DNA of 17,500 nucleotides from Actinidia chinensis (Eukaryota; Streptophyta; Magnoliopsida; Ericales; Actinidiaceae). Shown one piece after another: positions 1 to 9,614 of the stretch (positions are counted from its first letter, which is position 1; every line of letters begins with the position of its first letter). The position numbers were made by a program, and so were the translations under genes. The notes beneath the pieces are model-generated. The model was not told where the DNA came from. It saw only the letters and a program-made list of their open reading frames with translations, and did not search any database. Location of the stretch: NCBI GenBank assembly GCA_009663005.1, contig VIGQ01001771.1, positions 15,001-32,500 of the forward strand, given 5' to 3'.

Positions 1-420
1 GTATAAATAACAAAAAGTGATACATGAAATAAAAAAAATTATTTGTCACTATTCTTCAAAGTCAAGAAAATATTACAATACATATCGCAAACCATTTGTA
101 CTTATTTAAAAAATAATGTATTCAATCATAGCCCATCATCTTATATTCTCCGAGAATAAATTATGGCTTCATAAAAAATTTAGGGCAATTTTTTATTTTT
201 TTTTAGATGTATTTGAATTAAGGGGATTTAGCGAATAATTTTATTTTTTTAAAAATCTACTAATCTAGCTGTTCTAATTGTTTTGAGAGTTTTGGTAGGT
301 GCCTTATCCACAGACTAATGACACCCCAAAAAACTAATTATATTACTATAAAAATATTTACTAGTTTTTTTTTTATGAGTTACCAAATAATGAACCTTAA
401 AGAAGAGACTAAAAGGAGTT
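1..420. other. AT-rich intergenic DNA, no gene seen
   Basis: This stretch is strongly AT-rich with many A and T homopolymers. I see no coding similarity on either strand, no RNA gene and no convincing repeat ends. Confidence 0.6.
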
Positions 421-771
421 GGGCAAGGATAGGGCCCGACCTTCTAAAGCCCTATAATTCATTTAAACTTTCCTAAAAGCCCATGGAAATTGCTTAAGCT
501 TGACCCATTTCTAGGCCTAAGTTACTCTACTCAAAAATTTGTATAATTAAAATAAAAATGATAAAAAATAAGTACGAGCCTCACACCGGGCTTTGGGATG
601 GGTCTCGGATCGGGCCTTCAGGATGGGTCACGGGCCGATCCAGGATTTAAAATTAGACTCAGGTTCAGCTCATACTATCCTGGGTTTGGGTCGGGCTTGG
701 GCTCTCTATGCCATGAGCCGGGTCAAAGCCCATTGAGTTGGACCATAGGCCGCGGGCTTTTTGATGACCCT
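421..771. mobile_element. possible decayed hAT-like non-autonomous DNA element (GGGC/GGGTC-rich)
   Basis: A GC-rich island in AT-rich DNA carries many GGGCC, GGGTC and CGGGCTT words in both orientations. The left edge (GGGCAAGGATAGGGCCCG at 421-438) and the reverse complement of the right edge (AGGGTCATCAAAAAGCCCG, about 752-771) look like imperfect terminal inverted repeats. Plant hAT-type non-autonomous elements often have subterminal repeats of this composition. I found no clean target duplication, so both the class and the borders are guesses. Confidence 0.35.
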
Positions 772-780
772 TAAGTGTTA

Positions 781-968
781 GTTACGAATTATTGTAGCTT
801 TTATAAAATTGTGTGATATGAGTTACAAATTAATATGGTTAGTTACGAAACGTTTTATGGTTATTACAAATTATTGTGGCTAGTTAATTAAGTTGTGGTG
901 TTAGTGTAGTAACTAATCATAATGGGCATATTAAAATTTCATAATTATAACCACAATATTTCGTAATT
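781..968. mobile_element. possible foldback MITE with repeated GTTACGAA motif
   Basis: The left end (GTTACGAATTATTGTAG, 781-797) partly matches the reverse complement of the right end (CCACAATATTTCGTAATT, 951-968). Between them GTTACGAA or GTTACAAAT recurs about every 40 bp. This is what a short decayed foldback element looks like. It abuts the truncated 5' LTR of the copia element, so it may have removed the start of that LTR. No target duplication was found. Confidence 0.35.
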
Positions 969-984
969 TTACAACAATATGCGT

Positions 985-1168
985 AACATGTATATATGTA
1001 CATATAAATTGAATAGTATATACCATAAACTTCTCCTTGTCATTACCTTACATAGATATCTAAACTAACCCCATGATATCTAAACTAACCCCATTTAAAA
1101 GGCATGTATTCATTCATATACACACTCAGAAATATAAACTATAGTTTTCTATCTCCCAATATTGTACA
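985..1168 (+). repeat. 5' LTR of the copia element (5'-truncated)
   Basis: From about 1035 to 1168 it follows the 3' LTR at 8645-8751: both contain TTGTCATTACCTTAC, then TGTATTCATTCATATA, and both end in a pyrimidine-rich stretch closing with ACA. Similarity fades upstream of about 985, where the 3' LTR still has some 45 bp more, so the start is lost or overwritten. The two LTRs have diverged heavily, which indicates an old insertion. Confidence 0.7.
1055..1094. repeat. perfect 20-bp tandem duplication inside the 5' LTR
   Basis: GATATCTAAACTAACCCCAT occurs twice in a row (1055-1074 and 1075-1094). The 3' LTR has a single diverged counterpart (about 8660-8680), so the duplication arose in this LTR after insertion. 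Confidence 0.95.
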
Positions 1169-1182
1169 GGAATCTGAGCTTA
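1169..1182 (+). other. degraded primer-binding site (initiator tRNA-Met type)
   Basis: The bases directly after the 5' LTR, GGAATCTGAGCTTA, resemble the TGGTATCAGAGC primer site typical of plant copia elements, which pairs with the 3' end of initiator tRNA-Met. The position right after the terminal ACA supports this. Several bases have changed. Confidence 0.6.
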
Positions 1183-2090
1183 GACTTCAAACCTAACTCT
1201 CACCACTATCGCCTATCTCCACAACCACCATACCTTCCGCAGCCTCCACATCCACACCCAACAACATCATACATCCACATCCCACACCACACACTATACT
1301 TCTACACCCTCTTACTTACATCTCATACCCTCTCCAAACCATTATTTTTCGAGATAACTATTCGTATTGTCCCAGCCTTCACTGCTATCACACTCCAAAA
1401 ACCGTATCTCGTGTAAAATAGACGGTCTCCCATGCGCCCGCTCATTTTCCCTCACTTCAACTGCACGCACAACCACGCGTCCACTCCTGTGCCTGTATCT
1501 CTCATGCTTCTCGCGCCCTCTCGTCTTACAATGTCTGCGCGACTCGTCTTGTCCGCTTTGACCTGTGGCGCCCAACCCGAGTGCATACTGACTAATATTC
1601 CTTATCCGCATGTTCGACCTGTCCAGTTTTAACCTGATCTGTGCCCCAGCCAAACTGTTTCCATCGGTTCAGCAAACAACGGATGCTTTCCTTATTAGAC
1701 CAAAGGCTACAGTCACGGATAGTGTTACCGAATTTGGTACTGATTGGCATCAAAAAAACGACGTTGTTTTGGTGAGAAAAAACAAAAAAAACTACGTCAT
1801 TTATTCATTTTTTTAAAAAGAAACGCAACTTTTTAGTTGAACGACTTCTTATTTGTTTTCCAGCCACCAAAATGATGTTGTTTTGGTGCCATCAGTAACA
1901 AATTCGGTAATCCTATTGGTGCTGTACCTTTCTTATTAGACTGTTCAGCAATTTTTCATTTCTTTCTTTTTTTCTTGGTTCAGATCGGTCCCTAACTGGT
2001 TTTGCCTCTCTCTAAACCCCCTGTTCATCCCTAGTTTTTGGTTTTTAAATGCCTATTAAATCATCATTTGTCTTCATTTCATATCCATTT
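1183..2090 (+). other. copia leader region, non-coding, interrupted by a MITE
   Basis: This lies between the primer site and the first recognisable gag similarity. It is C- and T-rich with short open frames, including a proline/histidine-rich one at 1162-1416, none of which I recognise. The 1701-1931 part is a later insertion. At 1400-1660 there are many CG dinucleotides compared with the rest of the window. Confidence 0.55.
1701..1931. mobile_element. Mutator-like MITE with long TIRs and 9-10 bp target duplication
   Basis: The left arm (1701 to about 1762) and the reverse complement of the right arm (about 1873-1931) match over roughly 60 bp, including shared words such as TTACCGAATTTG, TACTGAT and TTGTTTTGGTG. 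The element is bordered by direct repeats CTTATTAGAC at 1691-1700 and 1932-1941. A 9-bp duplication and long TIRs are typical of Mutator-like elements, and the outer ends read CAAAGG and GAAAGG. It is 231 bp with no coding capacity and sits in the copia leader, so it is younger than the copia insertion. Confidence 0.85.
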
Positions 2091-3290
2091 TATTTTTGCC
2101 TTCTTATGGAGCTATCCTGAATGCTCTCAACCTATTTTTTCTTTCCTCATCCTTTATGGCACTAAAGGGAAGAAACCTTTGGCGCATTATTATTGTAACA
2201 TTGGTTGACCAACAAAATAAGATCGACGTCGATATCAAGCATAGTATGAGGAGTAGCCTTAATCAAGGAACAAAATTTCCTTTTGTTTCCAATCCGAAAC
2301 GGTCCGAAACGTTTCTGTTCCTAAGAGACCGAATGAACATTAGTGAATAACGAAACCACTATTAATGCGATTCAAACAAGTTGAATATAGAAAATATACA
2401 CCCAAAACACAACACTATATACCTATAACAATAAGTTGTATTACCCCACAAATTTAAATTTTTTATAAATGTTGTAACATTTTCATACGAGAGATGGTAT
2501 TTTTTTATTTTGATATTGTCACTTTTTAAAATATTTTCGAAATATTTCGAACTATTTTCGAATATTTTCGAATGTTTCGTTTCCGAGGCAACCGAAACGC
2601 CCCCTCGAACGAAATTTTGATCCTTGCCTTACTGATTAGGATAATCGAGATCACTAGATTATCACTTGGTTTCGGAACCTTCTAATCATCTCCATCAACC
2701 TTCAATTTGGTAATTCCGACTCTAAAAAACCTATTTGGGACTTCTTAGAAACACGCGAACAAAAAAACACCAGGCTCTAGCTCATCATACCAACAGCTAA
2801 ACAAGCCTCCATCGTATTCGAAGGATCCCGAACAATCCATCAATGATTTTCTCTCCTAGATGCAGGTTTCTGGGATCAAATTCTAAAAGTTTATAGCCGA
2901 ACTGAGTATGAACAGTGCCTTACTCTCTTCTTGATACTTTAACTAACACTTTTGAGCCAATTCTGTCTTCTCTCCCTCCACCGTCGTCCATATCTGCCTT
3001 AGAACTGCTATTTCAGAGCTTTTTTTTCCAAAAAGACACGTTTGGGGCACCTTGAGGACTCACCATATTGATGTTGCTCTTGACACCCCTCAAATAAGGG
3101 ACCCAACTCCACCTCCAAGCTCTTTGTCTTCCTATTATTGGACCAATCATTGTTGTTCTATTGTCTACAAACCAGAATGTGCAAGCATTGCAATAAGATT
3201 GGAAGAATCCTTATAAACAATCACTAGTCATTGGTCCAAATGAGGCCCCACCCACCAAATTCAGCCATCACTACAAGTCCGAGTCTTCCC
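2091..3290 (+). pseudogene. copia gag (nucleocapsid) relic, split by a hAT-type MITE
   Basis: Gag forms the virus-like particle and binds the element's RNA. Visible pieces in order: an N-terminal core with LKGRNLWR (about 2160-2185); a segment reading IWDFLETR (about 2734-2757); a stretch matching the gag core with FWDQ-like and EYEQCLT motifs (about 2840-2935); and a zinc knuckle CKHCNKIGR at 3180-3206, where the usual GH and last cysteine are lost (normal form CX2CX4HX4C). Several frameshifts and stops break the frame, and the MITE at 2264-2625 divides the N-terminal part. I see no clear start codon. Order and spacing fit plant copia gag; the exact 5' border is uncertain. Confidence 0.82.
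2264..2625. mobile_element. hAT-type MITE with near-perfect TIRs and 8-bp target duplication
   Basis: The left end CAAGGAACAAAATTTC (2264-2279) matches the reverse complement of 2611-2626 with one difference. Flanking octamers GCCTTAAT (2256-2263) and GCCTTACT (2626-2633) agree at seven of eight positions, the size typical of hAT transposition. The interior has clustered CGAAAC and CGAATATTT words in both orientations and no coding capacity. Gag similarity resumes on the right, so it inserted into the copia element. Confidence 0.78.
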
Positions 3291-3439
3291 TCCGTCTGCT
3301 TTTTGTGCTGTTGGTTGCCCTTCCACTCCTGATTCTTCCACTGTTGATACTTCCGACTCTCTCCGTCTTTAGGAGTGACATTGGCCCTTGTTAAATAGTT
3401 ATGTGTCCCTCTAGTACACCTTCTCTTGCTACTAAGTAG

Positions 3440-3563
3440 TCACCACCCCAGGTATCTAATCTCGTTCTTTGATTCCGCATGTTGCAACCACGTGACTTCT
3501 GATTCCACCAATTTTCTTCGAAGTCATCTAGTTTTTCATATCTTCATATTCACAACGGCTACG
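3440..3563 (+). pseudogene. copia aspartic protease relic, cut by a gypsy solo LTR
   Basis: The residues FDSACCNHVTSDS (3468-3506) match the active-site region of plant copia proteases, usually W-DSGA-xHMT. The catalytic aspartate (codon 3471-3473) is kept, but the glycine after the serine is missing. This enzyme matures the Gag-Pol polyprotein. Similarity stops at 3563 exactly where the LTR at 3564-5501 begins, and the reading continues at about 5507. Confidence 0.85.
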
Positions 3564-4096
3564 TGTAACGACCCCGCTCGACCTGCCCACATGCGCCCAC
3601 CGGCATCGAGTAATCGTCACGTTATCACCGATTTTTCCTTCGTAAAATTTCTTAAATTTTTTTGTTTCACATTTTCTTAAACTTTTTCGTGTGCGGAAGC
3701 GAAACATATAAATTTTTTTTTCGAATTCAATAAAATTAATATTAAATTCATTCATTTGAAATACATGCCCTGACGTTAGAGAGATTTACCTTTCCTTAAC
3801 CTTCATACTACGTCAATAATTAGATATTCAAAACCATTCGGACTTTCTAGTCCGGACTATACTACATAAATTCGTTGTTCCGATTACATAACATTGTTCC
3901 TAACAAATTTTTTTTTACTTCTTTTACCGCTACCCCACTTACTTTCCTTTATCACCTGAAATATTGTCAAAAAACAATATTCCTAAACACATTTGCTTAG
4001 CGTAGAACCATAGCTCTAACATAGATTTTAATCAATCTATCAAAACAAGTAAAATACCTGGTAATGCATTCATATACATAGCGTGAAGAAAGATAA

Positions 4097-4190
4097 ATAT
4101 TTAATTTTTCGCAATAACTTGTTCAAAATTATTCTTGTCTTGGAGAAATAATAACATATTTAATTTTTTTCGCAATAACTGTTCAAAATT
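4097..4190. repeat. local duplication inside the solo LTR (about 59-bp spacing)
   Basis: ATATTTAATTTTTCGCAATAACTTGTTCAAAATT at 4097-4130 recurs with small changes at 4156-4190. The other LTR copy has one such segment (about 15010-15045), so this arose in the solo LTR or its parent. Confidence 0.85.
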
Positions 4191-4789
4191 CCTACGTGTA
4201 CTGTAAGTTTTACTATATTTAAGAGTCAACATAATTCTTTAAACATACATTATGCACTATGACCTCCCTACTTAGACAATCTTATACGATTTTCACACCC
4301 CCTTGAGTCGGGTATGTCCGGCCGAGTACCTTTCTCGAAAGGCAGAAGCTTGAATAGTCATAGCATATACATAAAAATAAAAACATCTTTTCAAAAAATT
4401 TATATCTATTCCATGGATGTGATTTTGCAATAGCATAACATAATTTCCATGCATATATCATAGCATAAAAAAGTAATTTATTCTACTTTAGAAATTAGGT
4501 TACTTACCTACCGTTAGAGAGTAGGGTTACTTACTTTCAAAGTAAAATCGACAACATGATACCCTTAAATATGAAGATCGGTCAATCATGAACTCATACT
4601 GAAATTCCAATCTCGATCGGATCTCATCTCACTACTGATTTTTAATATCTTGATCACCTAAGGATCATGGGTAACCACACCCACACTAATAACTTCTTTT
4701 TATTATCAAAATATATGGTGTTTTGTAGGATTGTTTGGGCCTAAGAAAAAGAACTTTGGAGATATTCCCCCCTCTCGTCTCTCTCCTTT

Positions 4790-5170
4790 CCGGCTAACAC
4801 TCTCTCTCTCTCTCACTCTCCACAATTTTCCTTTCTTTCTTTCTTCTCCTGTCCTTCCTTGCCTTCCTCTCTCTCACACACATTTCCTCTCTTCTTCTAT
4901 ACATATATAATATATATATATATTCATACAACCGATTTTATATATATAAATATCATCATTACCTTAACATCATTATTTTTTCTTTTTTCTTTTTTTTTCC
5001 AACTACTCTCCCTCGATTTCTTTCTTTACACAAACACCCGTACATATAATATATTATTATATATATATATATATATCCCTTTTTTTTTCCTTTCTTTTTC
5101 TTCTTTAATAGAAAATAAGTTTCTTTTTTTTTTTTTTTTCCTTCTCAATCCGTGCTCTTCTTCTTTCTTC
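4790..5170. repeat. pyrimidine tracts and (TA)n microsatellites inside the solo LTR
   Basis: CT-rich runs, including (CT)n near 4800 and CTTT repeats near 4830, are followed by TA-repeat tracts near 4905-4922 and 5055-5075 and by poly-T. The second LTR has a matching CT-rich block followed by TATATAAATA (about 16005-16150). On the LTR sense (minus) strand this is a TATA-like sequence followed by a GA-rich leader, which could be the retrotransposon promoter; that role is inferred. The open frame at 4859-5200 is only low-complexity sequence. Confidence 0.7.
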
Positions 5171-5506
5171 TCTTTAGACTACAAAATAGATCTTTTGTAG
5201 CAAACAAAACACCACATAGGCACAGCGGCTGTGGTTCATACCCTGACGCTATCAAAATATTTTATTAAAATTACCTTCAATCCTTCAACTTAAATATCCT
5301 CTTTAATTTTTTTTTCTCCCCAAAGTTATGACTCTTTTAATTTAAAACCCCAAATAATTTAAATCTCATATTCATATTTTTTTGTAAAAATTCTGAAGAA
5401 TTCTACTTAATACTTGGAACATACCTATATGTTCATATTTCACATGCATTCTATATTTTTACTTAGAGAATGAAATATTTTAAATTTTTGGGATGTTTAC
5501 AGTAAC

Positions 5507-6665
5507 GCTTCCCATGCCATTATTCCCATATTACAAGTTTTTTCCCTCTAATATGTCTCTTTCAGAATAGTTTCTTACCATGCTCTTTACTAAATCTAAT
5601 GTCTGTTTGGGCACCTTGCGAATTAGTCTTAATTGTTCTTTTTTCTTCCCTGGTTGTCATTTGTAACGGACCTATATATAGGACAGATCCTTGGGAGGGC
5701 AGAATGACTAGATGCCTATTTGAGCTCTTCATCTCACATTCCTTTTTCAATGCCTACCCGTTAGTTCATCTATTGGCTCCCCACTCAGTCCCCACTACCT
5801 TTCAGTCTTTGGCATTCTCACTTCGTCATGGGTCCTCTTTAAGTGTTTTGTGGGTCAGTGGATTCTGTCAAAAATGAACTAGTCATTGCTTATCTTGTTA
5901 ACTGCTAAACAACAATGTACTAAATACCATTCAATAAAAGTGATTTTGTTTCACACCAGTCCCTTTGATTTAATTCCATTTTCATGTTGGGTGCTTCCCT
6001 AATACTACTATGGGGGACGAAGTCTTTGCAGTTTTTGAAAATGATTACAACAAACAAACAACACCGATTTTACTTGGTTTACTTTTGAAACATCGTTCTG
6101 AGTTTAACCCCAATATAGTAATGACTCACGCTGGGGTTCAAACATAATTTGGTAGTTCTAACAAAATTCTTGATCCAACAGGCCATAGAGTACAAAGAAA
6201 CAAATTTCTAAAATTCCTTCATCGTAATGGTTCTTCCTCATCGTTCTTCTTTTTTTCTTTGCCTTGGCATTTCCAACCAATGATCGTGAAGCACGCAAAC
6301 TAGACATTAACTAACCCACTGTCCAATGCCCTTCTTCTTTTTCTGCTTCTTGTCCTGAGCAATTTTTGGGGTGAAGCCTACCCTCACGAATGTCTGTACC
6401 TTAACTGTAATGCCCTCTCCGATTATCAACAACCAATCCTCGTTTGAACAACTATGTGGTGTTCCCCCTGACTATAGTCAGCTTTGGTTTTTCGGTTTGG
6501 CATGTTTTGTGTCTTAACTCTACGCCCATGAACACATCAAGTTAGAACCTTGTGCTCGTCTTTGCAGTTTTTCGGGATATAAGAATGAACACAACGGCTA
6601 TCGTTGTTGGGATCCTCTTTCTTAACCCCTTTGTATATCTCATCATGTCATTTTTTGGGAACACA
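5507..6665 (+). pseudogene. copia integrase relic
   Basis: Integrase inserts the cDNA into host DNA. Starting right after the solo LTR I can read the pre-integrase segment with GCHLQ-like and GG-rich residues (about 5655-5705), the LWHSH region of the zinc-binding domain (5804-5838), FNKSD near 5930, and a KFLKFLHRNG stretch of the catalytic core (about 6205-6235). FWGEA follows at 6364-6378, then an FGMFCVL region (about 6495-6520) and a C-terminal match with GYRC-DPL and YIS motifs (about 6595-6645). Frame changes occur repeatedly and I could not find the full catalytic triad. Its position before reverse transcriptase fixes the copia class. Confidence 0.88.
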
Positions 6666-6897
6666 AAATACTATCTTCTATGTCCGAATTTTCGTACCTT
6701 CGACACATATTACCTTATTTTTCGCTAATCCCTCTTTCGAGTTATTCTCTATTGACCTTGATATAGGCTCTGTCCCCACACATCCTCCTATGGTCTCTCC
6801 TGAGGAACCAACCCCATTTGTTGATTTTATTCCTACGCCTTCTGACTTTTCTCCAATTACGCCTTTCGTACTCTCTGAGTCTCATGAACCATCACCA

Positions 6898-8515
6898 AAT
6901 CCCTTCTCTCGTCGAGTAACTAAATTACCTTCTTATCTTTGTGATTACCATTGTTTTTCTACTATTCATCCTCAACATGAGCCACATTCTTATCATGAGG
7001 ACAATACAAATTCTGTTTGACATCAAGCAACGATAGAAGAATTGCAGGCATTGGCTTAAAACTCAACTTGGGATCTTGTTGATCTTCCACCTAGCAAAAT
7101 TGTAAATGGGTGCAAATGGTCTATAAGATCAAAGCTCAATTTGATGGTTCCATCGAACACTATAAAGCTTGCCTGGTTTGCAAAAGGCTTTACCCCAATA
7201 GTATGGTATTGACTAAGAGGAAGCATTTGCTCCAGTCACTTGCATAACCTCTATTCGAAGTTTAATTTGTTGTTGTTGCCATTCATAAATGGCAATTATA
7301 TCAAATGGATGTCAAAATGCCTTTCTTAATGATGATCTTACCAAGGAGTTTATATGATGCCTCCTCTAGGGTATCCAAATCTTCCCCACAAGGTTTGCAA
7401 GTTTCATTGTGCTCTCTATGATTTCTAACAAGCTCCTCGCACATGGTTTGACAAATTCAGTGCTTCCATTAAGAATTTTGGCTTTTCTTCCCGTCCTCAT
7501 GACTCTGCTCTCTTCATCCGCAAGATTGAGCAAGACACTATTTTCTTCTCTTATATATTGATGACAGATTGAGACGAACTGGTTTGGGATTACATAGCTC
7601 GAACATTTTTTCCAGTGATCACTTTGAGATGAAGGATTTCAGTTGTCTCAGTTATTTCTTGGGACTTGAAATCTCATATATTCAAATGGATATTATCTCT
7701 CTCAAGCCAAGTATGCGTATGATCTTCTAGCACATGCTTGCCTCATTGACAAAAGACAACCTCTACTCCTCTCAAGCTTAATGCTCATCCAACTCCTTTA
7801 GATGGCACATTATTGTCTAATGCAACTCTTTATATCGGCCAGTTTTGTTGGAAGCCTTGTCTATCTCACAGTTACTCGATTTGACATCGCCTATGCTATT
7901 CATTTAATTAGTCAATTCTTGGCTGCCCTTCGATCTACTCATTATGCAAAAGTTCTCCACATTTTTCACTATGTTAAAGGAACCTCTTTCATGGTCTTCA
8001 TTATTCAGCCTCCTCCTCTCCTAATTTGCGTGCCTATTCGAATTCTGATTGGGTTATGATCTTACTGATTGTCGTTCTACTTTAGGTTATTGCTTCTTTC
8101 TAGTTGACTCTCACATCTCTTAGCATACTAAGAAGTAAATTGTCACTGCATGATCTAATACCGAGGTTGGATATCATGCATAACTTATACTACTCAGAAG
8201 TCTCTGGCTTCGATGGTTACTTGAAGATATGGGTGTTCTTTAGTCTTCTTCCACCATATTGTTTTGTGACAATTGGAGTGCTATATAGATCGCTCACATG
8301 ATGTGTTCCAACGACAGTACCAATATATTAAGATTGATTGTTAGTTTGTGCGCCAATGCGCCAACATGTTGCTCACCAAGGCTGTGGATATTCTACTTCA
8401 CTAACTCTATCTCTTCTGCTGATGAGACTGTGGATATCTTCATCAAGGCTCATCTATCCAGTAACTTCTCTATTTTAGTTTTCAAACTCAAGTTGGTGCA
8501 TGCCTTACCCCCTTG
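6898..8515 (+). pseudogene. copia reverse transcriptase / RNase H relic
   Basis: The domain copies element RNA into DNA and removes the RNA strand. It is preceded by a proline/serine-rich linker (about 6670-6900). Visible motifs in order: RRVTKLPSYLCDYHCFST (about 6915-6965); W-LVDLPP (7070-7095); GCKW; Q-MDVK with the first catalytic aspartate (codon 7308-7310); KEF-Y-PP-GYPN; APR-WFDKFSAS (about 7435-7470); YIDD, the polymerase active site, at 7554-7565; FEMKD and YFLGLEIS (about 7625-7675). RNase H follows with VGSLVYLTVTRFDIAYA (7849-7900), an AYSNSDW region near 8030 and an ADIF-like DIFIKAHL near 8432-8455. Many stops and shifts make it inactive. Coding similarity ends just before the purine tract. 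Confidence 0.93.
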
Positions 8516-8518
8516 AAT

Positions 8519-8527
8519 TTAAGGGGA
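8519..8527 (+). other. polypurine tract of the copia element
   Basis: TTAAGGGGA directly precedes the 3' LTR and follows the end of RNase H similarity, the normal place for the primer of plus-strand DNA synthesis. It is weaker than the usual G-rich tract of plant copia elements. Confidence 0.7.
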
Positions 8528-8751
8528 TATTAGTCTATATTATAGAATATTCTAAATATCACTAAAATATTTTAGACATATTTTTCCATATAATTTGGAT
8601 ATATTTTGTATTAATAATTAATATTCTCTTTCTCTTATTATTGTCATTACCTTACTTAGATAGGTCCGCTAGCCCAATGTAAAGGGTATTTGTATTCATT
8701 CATATATACACTTATAAATAATTCTTTCCATATCTCTCTAAATTGTTAACA
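8528..8751 (+). repeat. 3' LTR of the copia element (about 224 bp)
   Basis: It starts TATTAG, probably from TGTTAG, and ends GTTAACA, with AT-rich U3 words such as TAGAATATTCTA. Its last 110 bp correspond to the 5' LTR copy ending at 1168. The length is typical for short-LTR plant copia elements. Confidence 0.8.
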
Positions 8752-9614
8752 GTTCAATTCCACCCACTAAATGTTTCCGGTTTTTACATGGTTCAACTTC
8801 AAAGCATAATTACTGGACCTGAAATTAAAATAGATATAAAGGATATATATGACACACAAGTATGACAAGATTATAGAAAGAAAATATGTTGGCTTAAGAA
8901 TAATTTGTTGGACTGAAAAAAAATTTCATCATGTGGCATGCAGCTGACCTGAGTGTATGGGGACACAATTTTAATTTTGAGAAGACAAATGTAAATCTTA
9001 ACAATGGCGAGCCAGATTTTTTACTTGTAGGGTAATTGAGCAATTTTTTTTAGAAAAATTATCGAATCTAAATGAATAACTTTTTTAGTACAAAAAATAA
9101 CTCCTTGCAATATTATTTTTGATTTTTTTTTAAAGTAAGAACTTAACTTTTTAATTGAATTATACTTGTTATTATAAGAAATTGACCCCATCCATTTTTA
9201 CTAAATTTTAAAAAACATTTGTGGGCTCAAAATATATTAGTGCCAATATTTTAAATATATATCAAATAGACATACAAGTTTTTGAAATTTCAATGAATTC
9301 ATTTGACCAGCGGCTCAGCCCATGCATACATACTATAGAATTTGTAGTCTACACATAAAATACAATTCAATTACAAGTTAAATATAAAACTGAAGTTTTT
9401 TTTAGAAACCTTGGGAGCGGTTGCTCCTAATTCCAAGAAATGCTAAACGAATTTTCTAGGATGCTTTAATCTAACAAACATTTTAATCAGACCACTAATT
9501 AAGCTAACCAAGTGCAGACCGTGATACAACTATTAATTTCCATAGTCTTCGTATCATAGCATCTGTGGCACCATGTCTCTACCAAGCAAACCCTTTTGTA
9601 GAGTTTTTAATTCC
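8752..9614. other. gene-free AT-rich region with a possible decayed TIR element
   Basis: I see no coding similarity. Between about 9006 and 9320 the ends GGCGAGCCAG and (reverse complement of the right) GGCTGAGCCGCTGG, with inner AGGGTAATTGAGC and TTGACCCC words, resemble a widespread plant non-autonomous element whose ends read GGGGCGGAGCCAG. No target duplication was found, so the element is only a possibility. Confidence 0.35.

Larger units (their letters stand above)
3564..5501 (-). mobile_element. solo LTR of a Ty3/gypsy element, inserted in copia protease
   Basis: It begins TGTAACGACCCC and ends GGGATGTTTACA, giving the TG...CA termini of an LTR. It follows the LTR at 14491-16455 for its first kilobase, sharing for example GACTTTCTAGTCCGG, GCGAAACATATAAATTT and a GTCGGG...CCGGCC segment. 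No gypsy coding sequence adjoins it, and copia coding similarity resumes on both sides, so it is a solo LTR, normally left by recombination between the two LTRs of a full element. Strand is inferred from the second copy, which has pol on the minus strand. The flanking 5-mers, CTACG and GTAAC(G), are at best a decayed target duplication. Confidence 0.9.
985..8751 (+). mobile_element. Ty1/copia LTR retrotransposon, degenerate, with three nested insertions
   Basis: The element is recognised by related direct repeats at both ends, a decayed tRNA-Met-type primer site after the first, a purine tract before the second, and internal coding relics in the order gag, protease, integrase, reverse transcriptase, RNase H. 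Integrase upstream of reverse transcriptase is diagnostic of Ty1/copia. All coding parts carry frameshifts and stops, so it is dead. Insertions at 1701-1931, 2264-2625 and 3564-5501 split the leader, gag and protease. Removing them leaves about 5.2 kb, within the usual copia range. The five bases after the 3' LTR are GTTCA; the 5' flank is damaged, so the target duplication cannot be confirmed. I do not assign a lineage. Confidence 0.92.

Noticed and set aside
1162..1416. 84-residue proline/histidine-rich open frame
   Set aside because: It starts inside the copia LTR end and runs through the primer site into the leader; composition is that of C/A-rich DNA and no family is recognisable.
1342..1653. 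103-residue minus-strand open frame rich in arginine and glutamate
   Set aside because: It lies antisense to the copia leader in a CG-rich patch, with no recognisable domain; probably chance.
4859..5200. 113-residue frame rich in F, L, I and Y that could be mistaken for a membrane protein
   Set aside because: It is translation of CT and TA microsatellites inside the gypsy solo LTR.
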